Part shown: positions 47,727-58,727 of the stretch, piece after piece
Layout: each line of letters begins with the position of its first letter
Numbering within the stretch: the stretch's first letter is position 1
Assembly (NCBI GenBank): GCA_964036195.1
Contig: OZ038451.1
Span: forward strand, 23,143,927-23,207,926
Length of the DNA: 64,000 nucleotides
Source: Sphaerolaimus hirsutus
Lineage: Eukaryota; Nematoda; Chromadorea; Monhysterida; Sphaerolaimidae
Direction: 5' to 3'
Program-made: the position numbers and the translations under genes
The notes under the pieces: model-generated
Told to the model about the DNA's origin: nothing
Database searches by the model: none
Seen by the model: only the letters and a program-made list of their open reading frames with translations

Positions 47727-47880
47727 TTACCACAAATCCTCGAATGAGACCCCCCTCGAATACCTCCCCCTGTTGGCGATGTGAGGGAAAAATAACTCCC
47801 CCCTTGAATAAGTCCCCCCCCCGCAAAAACATCTGACGAAAAAATAAATCCCCTGGGGTCTTTTTCGAGTATTTAGGGTA
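47727..47880. repeat. ACCGTATTTCCTCG family repeat
   Basis: TACCACAAATCCTCGAATGA at the left and TTTTTCGAGTATTTAGGGTA at the right, with CCCCCCTCG and CCCCCTTGAATAAG inside. Diverged member. Confidence 0.65.
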
Positions 47881-48589
47881 TACTTTTTGGTTAATCACAA
47901 ACAATTACTCTACACAAACACGATGTGAAAATGCGTATATGCGCTTTTATATAATAGAAAAATGAATACGTTTCGTCAGTTTGATATGCATCAAATGATG
48001 TATTTCAAATCCCATCGCTAACATCGACCATGTGAATGTTGACAATTTTGATCAATTGAGGATGTTTTTATTTTAAAAACACCTATTGCAACTCAATGAA
48101 TTCCGTTTGCCCCTACATTGTGACCACAATTCGACTTTATACATACCCGGATCTCAAAAACCGGTGTCGTACATTTTCCTGAATACCTACTGTCTTTTTT
48201 GCTCTAGAAGACTTGATTTTATGTGCGTGGTGAATTATATTTATTTGCATTATTGTTATTAATAAACTTATTTACATATTGACGCCTATATTAAAATTGT
48301 ACTTTTAATCAAATGAATTTGCAGCGAAATTTCTTCCATTCTGCTGTATATTATTTAGTTTCTATTTTATTTTGTTTATTAACAAATGGTGACGGTTTAT
48401 CACTGACCACCTATTTACAAAAATCCATAGAAAAGCGACAAAAAAATCTGTAAAGCAGCTTCTAAATGTTCCAGTCTTCAAGAAAACGCTAGGCTGATTC
48501 ATAAATATATCACGCCGCCGCTGCGCAAGGGTCAGTTACGGGATGAATGTATGCCGTTGTAGCTTTGTAGCCGCGAACTGTTGAAATTT

Positions 48590-48730
48590 GGGTAACTCAT
48601 TTGTTTGAACACGGTTTTGAGTTTACGTGAGTGAATAATTTTCGATCTGTGTCAACAGCAGTTGACGGGCTCCTGGTTCCTGTCAACTCAAATGTGTTCA
48701 AACCAGATTAATGAGTTTCCAAATTCCGGC
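48590..48730. repeat. GAGTTTACC fold-back element
   Basis: TTGTTTGAACACGGTTTTGA, GAGTTTACGTGAG on the left and GTCAACTCAAATGTGTTC, AAACCAGATTAATGAG on the right surround GTGTCAACAGCAGTTGACGG. It is the same family as at 21.66 and 59.04 kb. Confidence 0.65.
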
Positions 48731-49519
48731 CGTGTACTAATATGCGCAGCGCCTTTGCGTGGCGCGTGTGCCGCTCCGCTTGTGTCAGCCCCTCGCATTT
48801 TATTGATTCCGGGCAGCCTTCCCTGTTTTGCGCTTTCGTTTCTGGATTGATCCCTGCACCGCGTCTTTGTGCATTTTTATCTCGACCCATTGAAGTGGCC
48901 TTTTCACAATGCGACGTTTTCTTTTCACTGGCACGGCGCCTGTCATTTTCGAGTGGCGTGAATCTCTTTATAAATACGTTTGCGGGACTTCAAAGCGCGT
49001 TTTATCGCACGAATTTCTCGCAGTTTTTACCTGTGTAGTAAACAAAATTGTTACCAAAATATTCGGATCGTTATCTGATTACAAAATTGGTCTGTAGTCA
49101 TGGAAAAAAAATCTTAAAAAATTGCGCGAAGAATGCCCACAGCGGCTGCCAGAAAAGAATGTAAATTCCAACACTTCCAACAAAATCTAGATCGCACTAG
49201 TTTAGAACACATGTTTCATCGATTACTTTACATTGTGTTTCTCTCACACATCGCATGTTTTTATGGCTGCACTTTGCGTGTCTTATTTTAATAAAAGGAA
49301 ATTGATCGGATGTGTGTTTCCGCGCGCCGCTCATTCATAAGCGATTATGGAAGGGCATTATATGGATGATTCATTCAATTGGCCTCCTTTGAGGGTGATT
49401 TTGTGGTCGGTTTTGGCGGATAAGTTGCTGACTGATTTGCAACGGGCAAGCCTATTACGCATGTATACCCATCTCGCATGTTGACCCATTATAGACACAT
49501 CACAACCCGGGGGTAAGGC

Positions 49520-50550
49520 GCTGCACACGCTAGTTGACATAGATTCCAGCGTCAACTCAGAGTCAACTCCATTTAGTTGACGCAACCTATTTCTTAGTAG
49601 ACATTTACGCAACGGCACGGGCGCCTGAATCAACTCCGCCCGAATCAACTCTTTCTATGTGTCCCGAATCAACCTACATCTATGTTGACCCCCGTAGAGC
49701 CATGTGTAGCAAATCAACCCCCAGTGTGCCCGAATCAACCCAGAAGTGGAATTGACTCGCGCACCCGCATTGTGTCCCAAAATAACCCAACGGTAGCCCC
49801 ATTGTTTATTGGCATCAACCCCATTGTTTAAGTAAAACTGCCATTACATCATGACAAATGGCATATTTATTCCGCGTGTGCATATCATATGATAGTAAAC
49901 AAGTGTTTGCATAAAAAAATTGGGCCAGTATTAAAAGAAAAATGAATTGAAATTCAAAAAATGAATAAAAAATTATAAACATTTTGGAACTGGAATTTGA
50001 CCCGGAATTGGACACAGAATTGAAATTTACAATTCTGGGTATTTATTTGGAACACTTATTCAGTAAAGTAGTGTTACAAATAAATACATAATCTATAAAT
50101 TTTGAATCCCGGTCCAATTCCAGATCGCGTTTCGGGTCAGACATTGAAAAAATAAGTAATAAATTAAAAACTTTTTGGACCAGGAACGAGACCCAGAATT
50201 GGACCTGGCATTGAAATTTATAATTTGGTTTAATTTGGGCCATAATTTGCTTTGGTCTGCCGCCAGAACAGCCCTCAGGTGTGTCCAATCCATTCCTCTA
50301 TTAGCCATTCATTTAAGTTTCACTTTTGTGACCCGCATTGGGTTTGATCTTTTGACCCCTTTGATGTTTCTTTTTCTGCGCGCCCTATTACGCCATGCGT
50401 GTGAGCGGAAATATCGCATGTGGAGTGATGTGCCCTGAATCAACCCCATGTGCCCTGAATCAACTAATTACTTTTTTTATGTATAGTGAATCAACTAATT
50501 TGATGACTCGGGACATTGTTATTTCGGGGGGAGTTGACTTGGGCCATACA
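49520..50550. repeat. CGAATCAACCC-rich repeat region
   Basis: The word CGAATCAAC (or TGAATCAAC) occurs about ten times, in two clusters at 49625-49750 and 50435-50500, with GTTGACTTGGG inverted at the right end. Between them are two related stretches, TTTGACCCGGAATTGGACAC and GACCCAGAATTGGACCTGG, in opposite relation. It may be one large degraded fold-back element with internal short repeats. Confidence 0.45.
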
Positions 50551-51439
50551 GCCTACGCAACTGCGTATGTGTTAACCTGTTTTTGTTATTTTTTTGGTAG
50601 TTAGGTCTGATTGTCAAATGATATTGTCAACTGCAAAAAATACATTTTCAGAAATGAGTTGACCCAGCCTTCTTTGATGCTATTTGTGTGATTTAAATGT
50701 TCCTATGTTATTAAGCAAAATTCATTTGCTATTGTGACACTCAATTGTTCATGTGAAAGTAAAGTATGATAATTTTAAAATTTATTTTCTAGTTACACAT
50801 TGAAATAATTTTAATTTGTGACATGTGTAATTGTGTGAATATTGTTTTGGTGATTCATGTAGTATTAATATAGGGCAATTTTTTGAATAAACAAAATGTT
50901 TAAATGATGCCTTCATGATATAGGAAAAAATTATTTTGCATCAAACCAAAATTTATTTTTCATTGAACACAACAAATGTATATCATATTGCTAACAGTAC
51001 CAGCAGAAAGATAAAAAATTTGAACATAGTGATCTCTGAACAAAAAGAAATGCATACAGGAAACAAAATATACAATTTTTGGAAAATTCTATGTTAAAAT
51101 ATTTCAAAAATATGTTTTTACTGCAATTTAGATTGTGTAATACATGTCGTTTGATAGAGGAAAAATATTAAAACATATATTTTTTAATTGTTACAAATGG
51201 AAACATATTTAACTTTCAAAAATGATTTTTGAAAATGAGTGAAAAATTGCTGAGTTGAGCATGAATTCATGAATATGACAAATACAATCACAATGTTATG
51301 TCAATTGAGCAATTTGGCCATTTTATCCATGACAGTCTGCAATCACCAGTTATTATCCACTTTTTCACCTTTTCCCTCACTACTCTAGCATCAAATTACC
51401 ATTTTAGTAAGTTTTGTGATAAAATTTTTTTTAAGTTGA

Positions 51440-52163
51440 CCTAGTTAAAAATTGATGGTTGTCAAGTGAGCGTGCGCGTACGATCAGTACAAAAACCTGA
51501 TGTCAACTCAAGCAAAAAATTTGGACAAAAATGTTTTTCAAAACTTAATTATAATTTTTCATGCAAAAAGTTCTTCTATGAAAGATGGAGTAAATTCTTC
51601 TCTATCAGAGTCTCAAATTCCATACATTTTCAATTAAAAATGAATGAATAAAGGTACTTTTAAAAAGTCGGTGAGTGCTGTGTCAACTAGCAAAAAAACA
51701 TACTTTTTCATACATTTTTGGGCAGTTGACAATGAAGAGTGACTACTTGTGTCAATTGAATTTCTGTAAAATGAAAATGTCAACTAAAAACGTACAGTTA
51801 CATGCACTACATACACATTTTTCACTAGTTGACATTTTCACTATAAAAATCAGTTATTTGTGTGCAGCAAAAATGTCAACTGAAGTTGATTTTTGCCTAA
51901 TAAAATCACCCAATTGACAAAGGTGATCATCAAGAAATGTCAACTGTATGAAAAACGTACACTTTTTAGCGCACGCGTGTCATTTTAGTTGACTTGTCAT
52001 TTTCTCAAAATTGTCAACTGTCCAAATTTTACAGTTGACACAAAAAAAGTGCACACGTTTTCAACTAAATAGGTTCCAGGGTCAACTAAAAAAAAACAGT
52101 TGACTCTGAGTTGACTCAATCGACTTCTAAAAAGTAGCGTCAACCACCGTGTGGAGCGCCTAA
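51440..52163. repeat. GTCAACT-rich element ending CCGTGTGGAGCGCCTA
   Basis: GTCAACT or AGTTGAC occurs more than fifteen times over 700 bp. The right end (GACTTCTAAAAAGTAGCGTC, AACCACCGTGTGGAGCGCC) is the inverted counterpart of the left end of the element at 10689. The left boundary is not clear. Confidence 0.55.
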
Positions 52164-52954
52164 GACAGGGGTAAGAAAGGGGGCGGGTGACCCCACCCCA
52201 AACCGCCCAGCTATGTATCTATCCCTGGAGCAAATTTTTTGGCAACTTTCCCCTGAACACCCCCCCCCCCGCGAATTGCCTAGCTATCTGGAGCGCTTTT
52301 GAACACTTTTACCCTAATTTTCACCCAAAATCGCTAATTTTCATACTACTTAGATAGATTTTCACCTTTTAATTCATGTGTTTTTTTGCATATTTTCAGC
52401 ATGCCGGGTATAATTAAATGTATTCCGGCTCAACATGCGGGATGGGTTTACATGCGGAATAGTACAGGCCCTTTGGAACACCGATTTTTCATGGTTTGCG
52501 TGTCTAATCAGCCCGATTAATTACTGATTTGTGCCGTAAATTTTCCTCCAATGCCGTATCACCCTCGTGTTTGCTTTGGTCTGGATCCAGTGCGCTTGCG
52601 TAAATGTGCACTCTAACACTGGCCGTTTCCCAGCCCGCGTTCAAGCGTGCCCAATCTAAATAAACACTCGCTTACACTTGCTTACCTCGCCTCGGAATTT
52701 TGTTTGTGTCTGTCCGAAGTTGGCAGGTTGTTTGCGCACATGTGAGTACATAACCGCGCTGAACTTTGCTTGTAAATAGGTGGTTAAAGTTCGTCTTACG
52801 TGAGGCTGCCGCCGGCCACGCCTTTTACGCAAACGTCTTGCGGTTTGAATACAATTCGCTCCCTGTGCTGTTTTATTAACTATGCGTCATCAGTGCTTCT
52901 GTGTAGAATTGCTGCGAAAGTTTAATTGCGATTTGGGAAGCGTATTTACGTTTA

Positions 52955-53360
52955 GGCCGCGTTTACACGGATTTTTTGTGACGACTCAACATCACTAAAA
53001 AGTTCAATAAGTTGAGTAAAAAGGTGCCATATTCATGGGAAAAAATGGTTAACTGTATATTCTACCTAGGTGAATACGCATGTCAAATTGCAGAATCGTG
53101 CTTGTAGCTTAGATTTGTATACGTTTGAAACGATTTTGCTGTTGTCGCTGGCTGTCGGGAGACTGTCCGACAATGGCAAAATTTTTTCAAACGTCTATAA
53201 GTCTAAACTAGAAACACGATTCTGCAATTTGACATGTATATTCGCCTACATTGAATGTACAATTGACCACTTTTTCTCATGAATTTAGTAACTTTTTACT
53301 CAATTTATAGAACTTTTTAGTGATGTTGAGTCGTCACATAAAATCCGTGTAAACGCGGCC
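52955..53360. mobile_element. long fold-back MITE with GGCCGCGTTTACACGG ends
   Basis: Terminal inverted repeats of about 90 bp: GGCCGCGTTTACACGGATTT, GTGACGACTCAACATCACT at the left, mirrored as AGTGATGTTGAGTCGTCAC and CCGTGTAAACGCGGCC at the right. Inside, ATGTCAAATTGCAGAATCG and CGATTCTGCAATTTGACAT form a second inverted pair, so almost all 406 bases can fold. Confidence 0.88.
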
Positions 53361-53567
53361 TTACGCTTATAGAACTTATAGGCCTTATAGAACTTCAAAA
53401 ACACGCACACAATATTTCAATAACTTTTTTAGAATTTTCAAAATGTTTTGATTATAGTTTTAGTCTAAAACGCCACATTCCCACCACTCGCAGCACTAAA
53501 AACAATCCCACATTCAACACAATCAATCACACACTAAAACCGGGCCCCAATTAAATACATTCCAACA

Positions 53568-56500
53568 ATGTCGCTCTACATTCCCCTACTCACCGGCCTG
53601 TCGTGGCTGCAGTCGATCACCATATTCAGCACGCTGTTGGTGCTGTTAGCCGGTCTTTTGGTGCTGGCACTGCCCGAAGTGGGCCTGGGTGCTAGGATGA
53701 GAAAATTGATCGCTTATGATGATAGGTGCCTGGCCAAGGGATTGGAGGCTTTGATTGGCATGTGCAGAGTGCCTAAGAGGTGGGTTTGGGGTCTGAGGGG
53801 TATTTACATTACTGGAGACTGGGTGCCACTTCCGGACCACGTAAAATGTCATGCAAAGTGTCAAAGTCATGTAAAATTGCAAAAAAAATTTTTTTACCGT
53901 TCGTTTGATATTCTCCAGGGCATTTTTAATACATGACTTTTTTATACTTTACATGGCATTTTCCAGGGAATTTTTCATGACCCTTGACACATTGCATGCC
54001 ATTTTACTACATTCCACCAGTGCGTACATCCTACCACTGAACCCCCATCCCGCAGCTACTTCTCGCACTTCTACCTGACCGGCATCGTCTCTGCCACGGT
54101 AGCGCTGTGGTTCGCCTGTGGCCTGTACCTGTGGCCGTCTATGTGCGCTGACGAGCAGCACAAACGTCTGCGGCAGGGCGTCGACCCGCTGCTTGATACA
54201 AAACATAGCCAGTGGGCTGGTGGTCGGTTTTGGGGTGATTTGGGGGGTCTTAAAAGGTGCCCCCCAGGCGGTTTCAGATTTTTTGAAGGTTGAGCTGAAG
54301 ATTTTTTTGTGGGTTTGGGGTTCAATATATCGTTTTTTCCACGTGTGGAGGACGAAAAGGGTGAAAAATCGCCAAAACTAAGGACGTATGTAGGAGAAAT
54401 ACGTATATACCTAGCTATAAAACGTTGAAATAAATGAAAAATGTACAGAAATTGATGATTTTGGGTGAAAATCAAGGCAAAATCGCTTTACGTAGGTAGA
54501 TGGCCGGCTCATTTTTGGGGTATCGGGGGTTTTCATGGGCCCAAAATTTAGCCTGTGTATAGATGGTCCTGGGCGTTGAGACGATAAATCGCCACCCTCA
54601 ATAGACCCCGTGTCAAATTTCATTTTTAATTCGCGATTCGTAAACTCATTTCTCCCATTCAGTTGACGGGCCGGCGGCTCTATTGGCGGTCACCTTAGTA
54701 CTGCTGCACTGCGTGCGCCGCTGCTACGAGTCCACCTGCGTGCAAGTGTTCTCGCCCTACTCGGACATGACGCTGGCGCACTACGCCCTGGGCCACTGGC
54801 ACTACTTTACGCTGGCTCTGTGCGCCCTGGCTGATGCGAATGTGCTGCTGGGCAAGGCGGATAAAAAGATGATGTTTGACGGTGCGTTGTGATGAAAGTA
54901 GTGTACCGTATATATTTCGATAAACCCATTTGGAGGTCATTTTTTAAGATCACTTAATTTAGAATTTGAGATGATACGTGCGAACAATTACTTCTTCCAT
55001 GGAAATGTGCAACGAAAGGATAAAATTCGCTGTGGCACTGTTCCGAAATAAACAGAAATGGCAGTGGACAGACACATCGTTTCAGTAAGCTCAAATGTGC
55101 GCACAGCTGATTTATGAGCTTTCAAAATTTTTGTTGAAAATTAGTGATGTGTAGTCATTCCCTGTCCCGTGTCAGAGGAGAGTTATTCAAGCGGTTATTA
55201 ATCCCTCCAATATCACCTGTGGCGATCCTTCCACTATTTGTTTCCCAATAAAATAGGCTAAAAAAACCTTCACCACACCTAACCTCCAAATCCGACAAAT
55301 CCCACACTGCAGGGAAGCTGTCCTGGTTTGTCACCGAGCGCCTGTGGGCCCACCTGGTGGGCTCGGTGCTGTTCACGTACCTGAGCTGGGTGCAGTCGCG
55401 CTGCCTGCGCCAGTTGGCCGCGCTGCGCCGCCGCCCCAGCGGCGCCGTGTACACGTACGCGCACGGGATTGTTGTGGGCGGGTACTTTGATGTGGTTTCG
55501 TGCCCGCACTTTTTGTGTGAGGTTCGTGTGGGTGGTTGGGGTTTGTTTTTGTTGGGGTTTTTTTTTGGGGGGGGGCGGGGGGTTCGGAGCAGTGAGGGAA
55601 TTAGGGAAGTTTTTAGCGGTTTATCAGATTTAGTAAAATTAGTAAAAAATTAGTAAAAATAATGCTTTGGTGAAAATTTTGTCGGATTCTACGATCAGCA
55701 ATAATTATTTGGAAATTTTGTCGGATTCTACGATCAGCAATAATTATTTGGAAATTTTGTCGGATTCGTATGTATTTATGGGAAATGGGAATTTAAAGGT
55801 ACTTATCAAAAGATTGCGGGACTATTGGCTTTCAGCAGTGATCATTTTGACGATCAGCAAACAATCGCTGTTTGATGAATCAGCAATCAAAACTGTCCCG
55901 GGTGCCGTATTTGCTTGAATAATCCCCCTGGGGTTTCGTCAGACATTTTTGAGGGGGGGGGACTATTCAAGGGGGGACTATTATTTCGTCAAAATTTTCA
56001 AGCATGTTTCCATCAACCATTTCACGAAATATGCGTGATAAACACAATAACGTGCCTTTTTGTTAAAATTAGGTATAACATATTAATTAAATCTTTAAAG
56101 GAGGGGATATTCGAGGGGGGAATTATTATTTCCTCACTCGTCTTACAGGGGGGATTATTCGAGGGGGAGATTATTCTAGGGGGGTCTATTCAGGCAAATA
56201 CGGTATGTATATCACGAATGGCTGATTTTTTCAATGTTTTGAAAAAAACGTCCAACAAAAAATCAACGGGCGTCGTTGAAAAACAACGCGTTTTTCGTCC
56301 CTAAGATAGCTAGATAGACATGTAAATATGTGTGTAACGCTTTCGGAGGCGGCACCACACTCCCACTGCAGGTGGCAGTCCCAACCCCTGTAAAGTGTAA
56401 AGTAAAGTGTCAATTATCATGCAAAGTGTAAAATGTAAAGTAAAGTGTAAACGAAGGTGTCAAATGCAGAGTAAACTGTCAATATATTCATGCAAAGTGT

Positions 56501-56840
56501 CAACTTCACTTTACTTTTGTCACGTTGCGTGACAATTGACAATTTACTTTGAATTTGACACTTTACTGGACACTTTACAGGGCTATGGAACTACCCCGGT
56601 AAATGATAATGATATTTAAATCGAACAAACCTCAATCCACGTCTCAATCGCGCGCAGGTCGGCATCTACCTGTCGCTCCACTTAATCCTGGGCATTCAGG
56701 CACCCACGTGGGGCTGCGTGACTCTGTTCGTCTGCGTGAACCAGATTATCGCAGCGCTCATCACGCACAACTGGTATAGAAGGCACTTTGGCAAATTGTA
56801 CCCCGAGGGGAGGCACGCTATACTTCCATACTTACTCTAG
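53568..56840 (+). CDS. SRD5A3: SRD5A3, polyprenal/polyprenol reductase (complete, 5 exons)
   Basis: Exons 53568-53779, 54056-54219, 54663-54881, 55313-55521 and 56658-56840 agree in phase and give 328 residues, close to the 318 of human SRD5A3. Start: the first ATG, in CAACAATG, begins MSLYIPLLTGLSW. SRD5A3 is a multipass ER membrane enzyme of the steroid 5-alpha-reductase family needed to make dolichol for N-glycosylation. Supporting motifs: SYFSHFYLTGIV (the family's FSHFY start of the reductase region), LLHCVRRCYESTCVQVFS, LAHYALGHWHYF, and the C-terminal YFDVVSCPHFLCE, LHLILG, ITHNWYRRHFGKLYP and ILPYLL. Introns 1 and 4 contain introner-like copies J and K. I see no break; it should be functional. 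Convergent with the gene at 58728-63167. Confidence 0.95.
53821..54018 (+). mobile_element. introner-like element, copy J (SRD5A3 intron 1)
   Basis: Starts GGTGCCACTTCCGGACCACG on the plus strand, i.e. with the donor-like end towards the 5' side of its plus-strand host, with CATGCAAAGTGTCAAAGTCA and TTGACACATTGCATGCC arms. The right end (ACTACATTCCACC) is degraded. Splice sites of the intron lie outside. Confidence 0.7.
55905..56205. repeat. ACCGTATTTCCTCG family repeat (SRD5A3 intron 4)
   Basis: GCCGTATTTGCTTGAATAAT at the left and CTATTCAGGCAAATACGGTA at the right are inverted. Internal sequence has several G runs such as GAGGGGGGGGGACTATTC and GAGGGGGGAATTATT, each preceded by TTCGA or ATTCAA. 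Confidence 0.8.
56371..56599 (+). mobile_element. introner-like element, copy K (SRD5A3 intron 4)
   Basis: GGTGGCAGTCCCAACCCCTG at the left (plus strand, host sense) and CAGGGCTATGGAACTACCCC at the right, with arms of GTAAAGTGTAAAG and CTTTACTTTGAATTTGACAC words. It is 58 bases upstream of the last acceptor, internal to the intron. Confidence 0.75.
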
Positions 56841-57250
56841 TCGTGTTTTGGAAACTTTCTACTTCATGTTGTCTTGTGCGAGGACTTTTTTCTACCTGTT
56901 TACCTGGAGGTTTTTTTGTAGGTTTTGCAGATTCGTTCTTTTCGGGTACGATGTGTTTTTTCGTTCTGAATTCTGATAACCTCTTGGCCAGGGTTGGTAA
57001 ATTCCGGAAGATTAATGTAGGTAAATAAAATGCTAAAAGCTATAATGAGAGCAAATGTTCCATTTTAGTAAGATATGTCATTGAAACGTGCGGAAATTAT
57101 TACTGCAACTGTAAATGGAACAATAATAACGGCAAATATTTTTTACAATTTTCAAGGTTTTCTATCATTTTAATAAAATCTTATTTTCCGGGACTAACCC
57201 TGTTTTTTGCAAAGTTTTGTTGCTTATCGTTTGCTGACAAAACAATTGAA

Positions 57251-57752
57251 GCGTCTAATTCTAAAAGTCGACAAGTCCACAAAATGCTATTTTGAGTAAA
57301 TCGCATTTTAAGTTTCAGAGCCAATTCCAGGCCCGTTGTGCGTGTCCAATGTTAGAGCAAAACTGTTTTGGGGAGGGAAATGGACTTGTTGACATCTTGC
57401 GCGCTGAAAAAAATTTTTCCCGGAGAACCCGATGCTGCCTAATGCGAAATTTATGGACTTGTCGACTTTTAGAAATCGGTTTCCACAGTGGACTTGTCGA
57501 CTTTTAGCCCAAAACTAAGTGGACTTGTCGACTTCTAGCCCAAAACTAAGTGGACTTGTCGACTTCTGTGGACTTGTCGACTTGCATTTTTCCCAAAAAG
57601 TGTCAAATTTGACACTATCATATATAGGCATCTGAGGTCAAAAAAATTTATGGAAAATAATAAATAATGTGCCTAAGTAGCCCCAGATGAAGTTTCCGGG
57701 CCTAACTCGAAATTTTCATATTTTGGACTTGTCGACTTTTAGAATTGGACGC
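57251..57752. mobile_element. MITE with AAAAGTCGACAAGTCCA ends and internal minisatellite
   Basis: Inverted ends of 29 bp: GCGTCTAATTCTAAAAGTCG plus ACAAGTCCA at the left, mirrored as TGGACTTGTCGACTTTTAGA plus ATTGGACGC at the right. Inside, GTGGACTTGTCGACTTCTAG followed by CCCAAAACTAA repeats in tandem about three times (57488-57582), reusing the terminal-repeat core. Confidence 0.85.
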
Positions 57753-58166
57753 CCCAATTGTCATTGTATAACCATAGAATTTGTTCGTGGCTATTTTGTA
57801 TCCAATTTAGTACGCTGAACGAAATTCACTGTTAGCTGCAGTTACATTCCTCTTTGCATGTTGTAGATGGTTGTTTTAAGCTTTTGGTGATTGCTTGTGG
57901 TTCCTGTAAACTTTTATGTATCCAAAAATGCTTGCTGTGTGCATAATTTCCGTTATCACCATGTAACCAGTGATGCCAATGAGATGATCTATACTTAGGT
58001 TGTAAATACAGTTTTAATCCAAAGTTTTAAAATTCTAGTTGAACACGATAGCTGCTTAGTTTATGCTTTGTTTTATTTTATTGTGTCGTAATTTCGTATA
58101 ATACATATTTACGTAATTATTATATTAGTTGTGGTTTGTGTAAATAAATGTGTGTCTCGAATTAAT

Positions 58167-58595
58167 ATACCGTATTACCTCGAAATACCCCCAGGGGGTT
58201 TATTATTTCGCCAGCAAAATTTGAGGGGGGGATAATTCGAGGGGGGGGGGGTTATTCGAGGGGGGGGTCTATTATTTCGCCAGAAATTTTCGGAAATTCC
58301 CCATACGCAGACGTAGAAAAATCGTACGATTATGTAGATGTATATGTGTTTATAGGCATATATAACTGTATATACACATAAGCCCTTCCCTAACGTCACT
58401 TGATCATCACTTGTAACGTGTGTTATGCAGTGTACAGATGACAAACTGCGGTATTTGTCATGTACGTTCTCTTTACACTCAATTTGAGGGGGGTATTTCG
58501 AGGGGGGGTTTATTATTTCCTCAGCCGAATTTTAGGGGGGGTATTTCGAGGGGGGGGTTAATTCAAGGGGGGGGATAATTCGAGGTAATACGGTA
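58167..58595. repeat. ACCGTATTTCCTCG family repeat, clearest copy
   Basis: TACCGTATTACCTCGAAATA at the left and ATAATTCGAGGTAATACGGTA-type right end are inverted. The body contains repeated units of TATTATTTCGCCAG and AATTCGAGGGGGGG with long G runs. Confidence 0.85.
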
Positions 58596-58727
58596 GGTAT
58601 AGTGGTTGTCATTTGTCAATTGAATTCTCCAACAAAAACTCCAACCTCAATTTTGTAAACTAGAAGTATACAAAGTACATTCCGTCAAACGATCACCAAC
58701 AGCAACTCTGTCGATTAATCAAAAACC

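Larger units (their letters stand above)
46469..53567. other. 7-kb repeat-rich intergenic region
   Basis: It lies between the UBE2K stop and the SRD5A3 start. No exon-like frames were found. It contains the repeats listed separately and otherwise AT-rich DNA. UBE2K 3' UTR and the SRD5A3 promoter must be here; I cannot delimit either. Confidence 0.6.
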
